Assembly (NCBI GenBank): GCA_025506515.1 | Contig: CM046444.1 | Location: forward strand, 72,956,192 to 73,020,191 | Reading direction: 5' to 3' | Source: Flaveria trinervia | Taxonomy: Eukaryota > Streptophyta > Magnoliopsida > Asterales > Asteraceae | DNA: 64,000 nt | Shown here: piece by piece, positions 57,860 through 64,000 of the stretch | Layout: every line of letters begins with the position of its first letter | How positions within the stretch are numbered: the stretch's first letter is position 1 | The notes under the pieces: generated by a model | Databases searched by the model: none | Told to the model about the DNA's origin: nothing | What the model saw: the letters and a program-made list of their open reading frames with translations, nothing else | Program-made: the position numbers and the translations under genes

Positions 57860-58510
57860 GATGACCACTTACCGTTAGCCGAATTCTCATACAACAACAG
57901 CTATCGTGCCAACATTGGTATGCCACCCTATGAGATGCTATACGGTAGGAGATGCAGAACACCCGTTTGTTGGGGTGATATTGGTGAGAAGGAATTGGAG
58001 AGTGTTGAGGTAATCGAGGCTACAACTGAGAAGCTTGAGAATATTAAAGTCTTCATGAAGGCAACCAAAGATAGACAGAAGTTGTATGCTGATAAACGAT
58101 GCAGACTTATTGAGTTCCAGGTGGGTTACCAGGTTATGTTGAAGGTCTCATCTTGGAAGGGTATTATCCAATTCAGGAAGCAGGGCAAGTTGAGCCCAAG
58201 GTATATAGGCCTTTTCCGAGTCATTGCTCGAGTAGGAGAGGTGGCCTATAGATTGGAGTTACTAGATGAGTTAAGGGGAATTTACCCGACATTCCATGTA
58301 TCACATCTGAGAAAGTGCTTAGCTAATGAAGACATGATTGTTCCACTGGAAGACATCAAAGTAGATGAAAGGCTTATTTATGTGGAGCAATCAGTGGCAA
58401 TCATCGATAGAAAAGAGCAGAGACTGATAATAAAGTGGTTCCTCTTGTGCGTGTATAGTGGAAGCACAGGAAGGGATCCGAATCTACATAGGAGACTGAG
58501 GAAGAAATGA
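57860..58510 (+). pseudogene. G1 integrase C-terminus and chromodomain remnant
   Basis: LAEFSYNNSYRANIGMPPYEMLYGRRCRTPVCW, SWKGIIQFRKQGKLSPRYIGLFRVIARVGEVAYRLEL and FHVSHLRKCLANEDMIVPLEDIKVDERLIYVEQSVAIIDRKEQRL. The last part plus WKHRKGSE in another frame (about 58455) is the Tekay chromodomain, which in active elements guides insertion into heterochromatin. A frameshift near 58440 and a stop break it. Confidence 0.87.
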
Positions 58511-58570
58511 GATGGCATTACCCACGTTTTTTCAAAGAATAACAGGTTTTGGGGATGAAACCTATTTAAC

Positions 58571-58581
58571 GGGGGTGGACT
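58571..58581 (+). promoter_or_regulatory. G1 polypurine tract
   Basis: GGGGGTGGACT lies directly before the 3' LTR start TGTAACACC, the normal Tekay-like primer position. Confidence 0.8.
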
Positions 58582-60561
58582 TGTAACACCTGGTTATTCT
58601 TTTAAAAAAGAATAAGAAATGAAGAATAAAAGTAGGAAATGTAACTTACCTAAGTTGAGGGGTTAAAAGAATCAAAAGGAAAAAAGTACAAAAGTTGGTG
58701 TAAAGATGGCATGGCCGCCCACCCTCACTCCTATCACCTTTTTCATTCGGTTAGAGAGAGAGAGAGAGCAGAAAACTCTCAGTTTGAAGAAGAAGAAGAA
58801 GAGGCTGAATTCAAGGTAAGAATTCGAAGTTTCTAAGTGTACATGTTGGGGTTTTGTCTTGGTTATGTGCTTATGTGCTTGTGTGTGTTCGTGTCTGTGT
58901 GTTTTGGGGGTTTCTAGATGTTTGAACTCATTTGCATACGGGTTAGAAGGAAGATACACCCAAAGTTGCACCAGGTGAGTTTCTAGACCCCGGTTTCACT
59001 TGTTTTAAACTCTCATTGGGGCTGAAAATGTATTTAAATGATTTTGCAATGTTATGTATCTATATCTGTATGTATTATGCATGTTTGATGATGTTCCTTA
59101 GATGTTTATAGGTCGTGCATGCTTAGAATAGCCTTGGTAAGCTTAGAACAAATAGGCTTGATGTTTGGGATCGAAAATATCCTACGAATATGTTGAGTAG
59201 AAGGTTCATGCGCCTAGAATTGCCTTAGAAATGTTTAAGTGTAACTCATGCACTTGTACAGTGGTTCATGCACCTAGAATTTGTAATCGGACGAGTAAAT
59301 ATAGGGCCATGTGCCCCAATATGTCCATGCGTCTGAATAGCCCATGCGCCTAAATATGCCCAACCGTCCAAAACCCATGCGCCTAAGTGTTCATGCGTCC
59401 GAATGGATCATACGCCCGAATAGTATCCATGCGCCTGAAGAGCTCATGCGTCTAAGTGTTAAAACGGTTAAGTGTTGGCCGATGCGCCTACACGATGATG
59501 AAACCCCCAAACAGGGCTCATGCGCCCAAATAGTGTTGGTGCGCCTGAACACTTAGTATTTATTATGAAATTTTTGGGAGTATGTCAGTACTTATTACGA
59601 AATTTTATGGAGTATGTGCTACTAAGGTGTTGACCGAGGTTTGACTAGGGATTATTAATGCTTGGTTTCATGCATGATTATGATTGTTTTATGATTGTTC
59701 CATATTATTATTATTACTATAAGTGTATGACTTTACGTGGTGTGTTTATTACCGTAACGTAAAGTACTCCTAAAAATAATAAAGAAAAAGAGCAATGAAT
59801 AAGAGAAGTGGAACCTAATTTAAAATGTTAACAACTCTTGAAAGCTTATAGGAGGTGCACGACCATGTTGTCGTTAGCCCAATTGTGATGCGGTTTAGCT
59901 ACCCTATGATGCATACGGGGCTAGTCAATTGAGATTGACAGACCTTTGAAAAATACCCTAGGTGACTGGCCAGCCCTGTATACAATATTTGGAGCCTCTT
60001 GAGGGAACAGAGGGCCAAACACCATTTCCCCCGCGCATATAGTTTAGGGTATTGCTTATTGGTCAACATAGACAGTGAAAGATAAAGATAAAAGAGTACA
60101 TAGTAAACAAGGCATATAGTAAAGAGAAGAAGCATTACCTGATTGTATAGTTAATGTGTGCTCAAGTATAAAGAGATGTAATTTCATATAAAGAGTATAT
60201 TCATATATATACCTTACAGAAAGTATTTTACTACTTTTAAAACTAGAACTCACACAGCAACGCTGACTTTTATACATTTTCAGTTGGCAGGTAATTATTG
60301 CTGAGGATGGCACGAGGGTGAAACTACTTGGCAGGAAAGACTGACATCCATTCATACTTTTTATGTTGTTGTTTTGTAATGCAATTAAACAATTCTTTTG
60401 TATTCGGTTAAACAATAGTGTATTGCTCAACAACAGTGTTTTAATGAATGAATGGCTTTTGTTAAAATAATTCCGCTGCTTAAGCTTGTAAATTTATAAT
60501 GTTTAATGTATATAATGCTATGAATTACCAACTGTGAGGTCTCTAGGAACGGGGCCTTACA
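58582..60561 (+). repeat. G1 3' LTR
   Basis: 1980 bases, TGTAACACCTGG to GGGGCCTTACA. It holds the (GA)n run (58752-58768), a shortened (GAA)n run, the CATGCGCC array (59203-59550) and the uninterrupted C3 target sequence near 60405. It is more diverged from the 5' LTR copies than those are from each other. Confidence 0.92.
59203..59550 (+). repeat. CATGCGCC word array, G1 3' LTR copy
   Basis: Same degenerate octamer array as the 5' LTR copies, with one section (AAATAAGGCTCATGCGCCTC) deleted near 59212. Confidence 0.8.
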
Positions 60562-61143
60562 GGTAACATTTTTAGGAACAATTTGAGAAAGAAAACAAGA
60601 GTATAAGCACAAGTTTGCTTGTTGTGATATATTCCTTGTTGTTCTCTCATTAAATGGACTAATAATCTGAGAAATTGAATGATTCTTGTGAATACGAGAT
60701 GTTGGAATCTCATCACATTGAACATTAACATCCAGATTTGTTTGGTTTAAGTTGGAAAGCTGATGTAACAAATTAGAAGAATGTGGATTGAAGTTTGGAA
60801 CTTGAGTTGGTGAGTTAATAAAGTAATCAAAGTTACCAGTATCAACTGCATCACCAGAGATGGATGATGTTCCAGACTAAGGTTGCACAAACTCATTACC
60901 ATCATTAGGAATTGGTTGTGATCCTTCCTGATCAAATGAGACTGAATGATCTTAAGCTGTATTAGCATGATTATTGTCATAGAATCGTATTGTTGAGTCC
61001 TTGACAAATGATAAAAATGGGTAGTCTGAGCTAGAACCATCTCGGTCGTCAGAATCTGAATCCTCACTGAAAGATCCAAGATCTCCTCTAGAGTTCTTCT
61101 TACCTATAGAATCAAGACACTTTGATTGATTAAACAAGTTAGA
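60562..61143 (-). pseudogene. C1 pol, integrase-RT linker
   Basis: Short frames rich in Ser, Asp, Gln and His (for example SIGKKNSRGDLGSFSEDSDSDDRDGSSSDY at 61110-61020 and TRNISQQANLCLYSCFLSQIVPKNVT at the left). Typical low-conservation linker before RT. Several stops and frame changes. Confidence 0.75.
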
Positions 61144-61783
61144 TTAGAGAGAGTTTGATAATGAATCTAAATCAAATAACCAGGCAGGACCATTTGAAAC
61201 TGATGGAAATGAATTTTCCAAAAATTTAACGTTGAATGTTTTAAGAATTATATTTGTCCTAGAGTTATACACTCGATAGGCTTTTGAAACAGATGAGTAT
61301 CCAACGAAAAATCCATTATCAGATTTTGCTTCTAATTTTCCTAACTGATCATTTGAGTTAAGAAGCATAACAGGACAACAAATGATTTTAGAAAGATTAT
61401 GTTTGGTTTCCTGCCAAACATTACTCATAAGGATTTCATTTTATCTTTCACAATTAAGATTCTATTCCGAACAAAACACGCAGTTGATATAGCTTCATCC
61501 AAAAAGTGATAGGAATTTTTTCATCAGCTAACATAGAACGAGCAGCTTCAATCCATGTTCTATTCTTCCTTTTAGCAACTCCGTTTTGTTGAGGAGTTCT
61601 GGGAGCACTGAACTGGTGCACTATCCCTTTTTGTGCACAAAACATTTCAATGTTAGCATTTTTGAATTCCGTTCCATTATCACTTCTTATTATTTTCATT
61701 TTATTTTCTAATTGATTTTCAACTTTAATGATAAATTCTTTCAGTAAATCAGTCATTTCAGATTTAGCATACAAAAAGAAAAC
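61144..61783 (-). pseudogene. C1 pol, integrase core C-terminal half
   Basis: IIRSDNGTEFKNANIEMFCAQKGIVHQFSAPRTPQQNGVAKRKNRTWIEAARSMLADEKIPITFW (Asp 2 present; the Glu of the VAERKNRT motif is Lys here, so the catalytic Glu is lost), then NDQLGKLEAKSDNGFFVGYSSVSKAYRVYNSRTNIILK. Frameshifts near 61500 and 61430. Confidence 0.88.
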
Positions 61784-62473
61784 CTATGAAAATCTTGTGT
61801 AGTCATCAATGATAACTAAACAATATGACTTTCGTCCAATACTCTTGATATTTTTTGATCCAAAAAGGTCCATATGTAGCATTTGAAGAGTTTTGAAAGT
61901 TAAGGTTATGAGCTTGGTCTTATAAGACGCTCTGTGTTGCTTTCCCTTCAAACATGCTGAGCAGTAATCAGTCGTTGCAAACTTCTTAGATGGAAGTGTA
62001 ATGACATGATTTCCTGATACAAGCTTGTTCATATTCTTGAAATTTGAATGTCCGAGACGTCTATGCCAAAGTTGGCTTTCAACATTTGATGCTTTAGCAA
62101 TTAGGCATGTTGTTTTAGTTAAAGGATCAACTTGAGACATATCCAGATTGTGTACATCTCTATCCCTTTTAGCTATAACAATTACCCAATCTTTGCTTAT
62201 CTGAAAACCTGGCTTCAAAACATGACAAAATGAATCATCAAATAGAACATAGTATGATTTATCACATATTTCGGATACACTTAAAAGATTAAAGTTCAAT
62301 TGTGAACAAAAGTTGACTTTGTCAAAGCTTATTATCCCATTTGAAACTATTCCTTCTCCTGTTATTTTTCCTCCTGCATCACCACCAAAGGCGACGTGTG
62401 TTCCATCCTTTAACTTAAAATCTTGTAACAAGGCAGGATTGCCTGTCATATGCCGGCTACACCCACTATCCAT
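61784..62473 (-). pseudogene. C1 pol, protease, GAG-pre-integrase and start of integrase
   Basis: A 229-codon frame: MDSGCSRHMTGNPALLQDF (protease active site), VAFGGDAGGKITGEGIVSNG, NFNLLSVSEICDKSYYVLF, then the zinc-binding LWHRRLGHSNFKNMNKL...CSACLKGKQHRASYK, MLHMDLFGSKNIKSI (integrase Asp 1) and SYCLVIIDDYTRFS. All expected motifs are present; it ends at a stop at 61781-61783. The frame start is fused out of frame with the Gag tail. Confidence 0.9.
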
Positions 62474-62483
62474 ATACCATGTA

Positions 62484-63032
62484 TTAAGTGGTCTTCTTAG
62501 GCGTACCTACACAACAACAAAATGAAGTTGAGATATCCACCCACGCCGAGATGGTCTTGGGTTTTCCAAATTTATCAACAATGGTAAATTGTTTGTAATG
62601 AAGATTATTCAAATTAGGTTTATTCTTGATGAATTTACCAATCTTGTTTTGAAAATTGTTTGAGTTATTTTTGAAAACATTCATACCATTTGATTGATCA
62701 ATTTTTGACACGTATTGATGACTAACCTTTTTATTAGTCATTCTTACAGATCTTGGTATGAATTGTTCTTGCACATTTTGTTTAGATCTCACATAATTGT
62801 TCTCTTGAAAAGATCTAAAATCTAAAGAAGGTTGATTAGTTAATTTTTTAAATCCATCAGTTTGATTTCTCATATATTGAGGATTAACATAACTTTTGCT
62901 CATGTTTGAATTTGCAAATCCTCTACTATGTGATCTCTTTCTAAAATAACAATTTGCAGTATTGCGAGTCTTCTCATCATAATAAGTACAGTATTTGTTA
63001 AAATAACAATATGCTATGAAATGATTTCTCAT
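62484..63032 (-). pseudogene. C1 Gag-Pol junction region
   Basis: An Asn/Ser/Arg-rich frame (FRKRSHSRGFANSNMSKSYVNPQYMRNQTDGFKK, NSNNFQNKIGKFIKNKPNLNN) ending in KTISAWVDISTSF. CYFNKYCTYYDEKTRNTANCYF at its start looks like a decayed CCHC knuckle. RNA binding is plausible from composition and position. Confidence 0.7.
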
Positions 63033-64000
63033 GTCACATATGTGACACTACTTGTTGAATAGCACTCAGCAGTATTATAATTTTTCATATCACATATTTC
63101 ACAGTACTTTTGTGGAGTTATAAACAACTGTTTGTTAAATTTGACATTGACACTATATTTGATTCATTTTTATATTTTGTTGTCAAATAGTTAAACTGTT
63201 TTTTTTCATTTTTCACATTTTGATTTTGTGCCAAATTATTTTGCATCTGTTTAACATGAACTTCCTTCTTGAATTCCTTGGAAACAAATATTTTTGCTAG
63301 AGCAGAAGTCTTAGAATCTGAACTTGATTTCAGATCAGAGTGAGATTTGTTCATAGTATTTACCTTGTTGTTTTGAAGAGAATTCATATTTAACAAACCG
63401 GATTACACCAAATTTATCGGTTTAAGTTTTGTTGCCTGATTTGTTGCGTTGATCAACTTTTGTTTTGTTCAGATTTTGTTTTTGGTGATTTCTTTCTTCT
63501 TCTTTGATTCTTTGACTTAGAAGAACTTGGTTTACTTCCAGATTGAACATCGTGAGAAGTAGATTCCTCTTCAGATTGAACTTGTTTTAGATTAATAGTG
63601 TTTGAATCTTCTGATGTTCGTACATGTTGTTTATCTTTATCTTTGCTTTGAACTTTCACTTCTTCTAATAGAGAATGAATTTGATCAGAAGTGTTTTGTT
63701 TTGTTTGTTTAGGTTCATAAGATTTTATCTTGATTGGATGACCATTTTTAATCTTTTCTTGATCATTTTCAACAAAAATTTGTACATTTTCCTTTTCTTC
63801 TTCTGAATTCTTTTTTTTGACCTGAAAACCTTTAAGTTTAGCTTTATTCTCAGGAGAATGATCATGTGTATTAAAGTTTTCTTGTAAAGTGTTTGTAATA
63901 AATTCAGGCAGAGGTTCATTAGTGAAACCTAACCCTGCTTTCTGTTTATCTTTTCTCTCACTTACCAGTTTTTCTACAATTATTTTTGAACTTTTTACTT
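63033..64000 (-). pseudogene. C1 Gag C-terminal low-complexity region
   Basis: Short minus-strand frames rich in Lys, Asn, Ser and Glu (KVQSKDKDKQHVRTSEDSNTINLKQ, SSSKSKNQRRRKKSPKTKSEQN, FVSKEFKKEVHVKQMQNN). They are consistent with the charged, coiled middle of a SIRE-type Gag (compare 44311-44800 of E2) but carry no diagnostic motif. Truncated by the window edge. Confidence 0.6.

Larger units (their letters stand above)
22100..60561 (+). mobile_element. G1: Ty3/gypsy chromovirus (Tekay-like), hosting E1/E2
   Basis: 5' LTR start at 22100 and 3' LTR end at 60561 with matching GGTAA target duplications. The coding part (54479-58510) has gag, degenerate protease, RT, RNase H and integrase in gypsy order and ends in a chromodomain remnant. 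The 5' LTR is split by E1 at 23407, and a deletion has joined the LTR remnant to gag at 54478. All reading frames are broken. Confidence 0.92.
60562..64000 (-). mobile_element. C1: minus-strand copia element (SIRE-like), upstream half
   Basis: It continues C1 from 22099 across G1: SQIVPKNVT (60571-60600) joins in sense to TEALKDNGWIEAMQEELL on the other side. It contains, rightward, the linker, integrase, protease and gag C-terminal region, and leaves the window at 64000. All frames are broken. Confidence 0.9.

Noticed and set aside
1..64000. tRNA, rRNA, endogenous pararetrovirus or DNA transposon
   Set aside because: No cloverleaf, rRNA core, movement/coat protein motif or transposase motif was seen; tRNA-like stretches are primer binding sites.

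Overview
The window is a wholly repetitive stretch of a plant nuclear genome: a four-level nest of LTR retrotransposons with no recognisable host gene, tRNA or rRNA gene. Initiator-Met-tRNA-type primer sites, Ty1/copia and chromodomain Ty3/gypsy polyproteins and long 3' extra ORFs of the SIRE/Maximus kind point to a flowering plant. Similarity from memory to Asteraceae retroelement proteins makes that family my guess (low confidence). All coding regions are decayed (stops, frameshifts, deletions), so I call them pseudogenes. Element names (C0, C1, C3, E1, E2, G1, G2) are mine.

Layout. 1-8433: 3' part of copia element C0 (+ strand) with pol, a repeat-rich spacer with a TATA box, a 3' extra ORF and the 3' LTR (7631-8433). 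8434-9475: piece of an older minus-strand copia element, C1. 9476-20838: 5' LTR, primer site and partial gag of a Tekay-like gypsy element (G2), interrupted inside its LTR by a complete minus-strand copia element C3 (11307-19363). 20839-22099: C1 sequence again. 22100-60561: gypsy element G1 with target duplication GGTAA. Its 5' LTR holds copia element E1 (23408-54462, minus strand, target duplication GTTAG). E1 has lost integrase/RT and holds a near-complete relative, E2 (34952-47246, minus strand). 60562-64000: the other half of C1 (linker, integrase, protease, gag).

Inferred history: C1; G inserted into C1; a tandem duplication of the C1/G junction region (G2 and G1 sit at the same C1 position, and their 5' LTRs resemble each other more than the G1 3' LTR); C0 and C3 inserted into the first copy and E1 into the second; E2 inserted into the extra ORF of E1. 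The last step placed two [LTR + extra-ORF 3' half] modules head to tail, and this has grown into a six-unit tandem array of about 2.3 kb units (23408-37264).

The most interesting observations are: (1) that array, whose inner units combine extra-ORF stops shared with E1 with an LTR type found in neither E1 nor E2; (2) TATA-containing internal promoter-like modules before the extra ORF in two different copia families (C0 and E), each built from the same reiterated short word as that family's own LTR (ACTACTGA/CTGAAG words in C0, TTTCGC in E), with a predicted 5'-UTR intron in E; (3) perfect inverted repeats around LTR TATA boxes; (4) the extra-ORF products have basic KKRKR-type patches and coiled coils but no clear membrane anchor in the main body, which fits a nuclear or particle protein better than an envelope.
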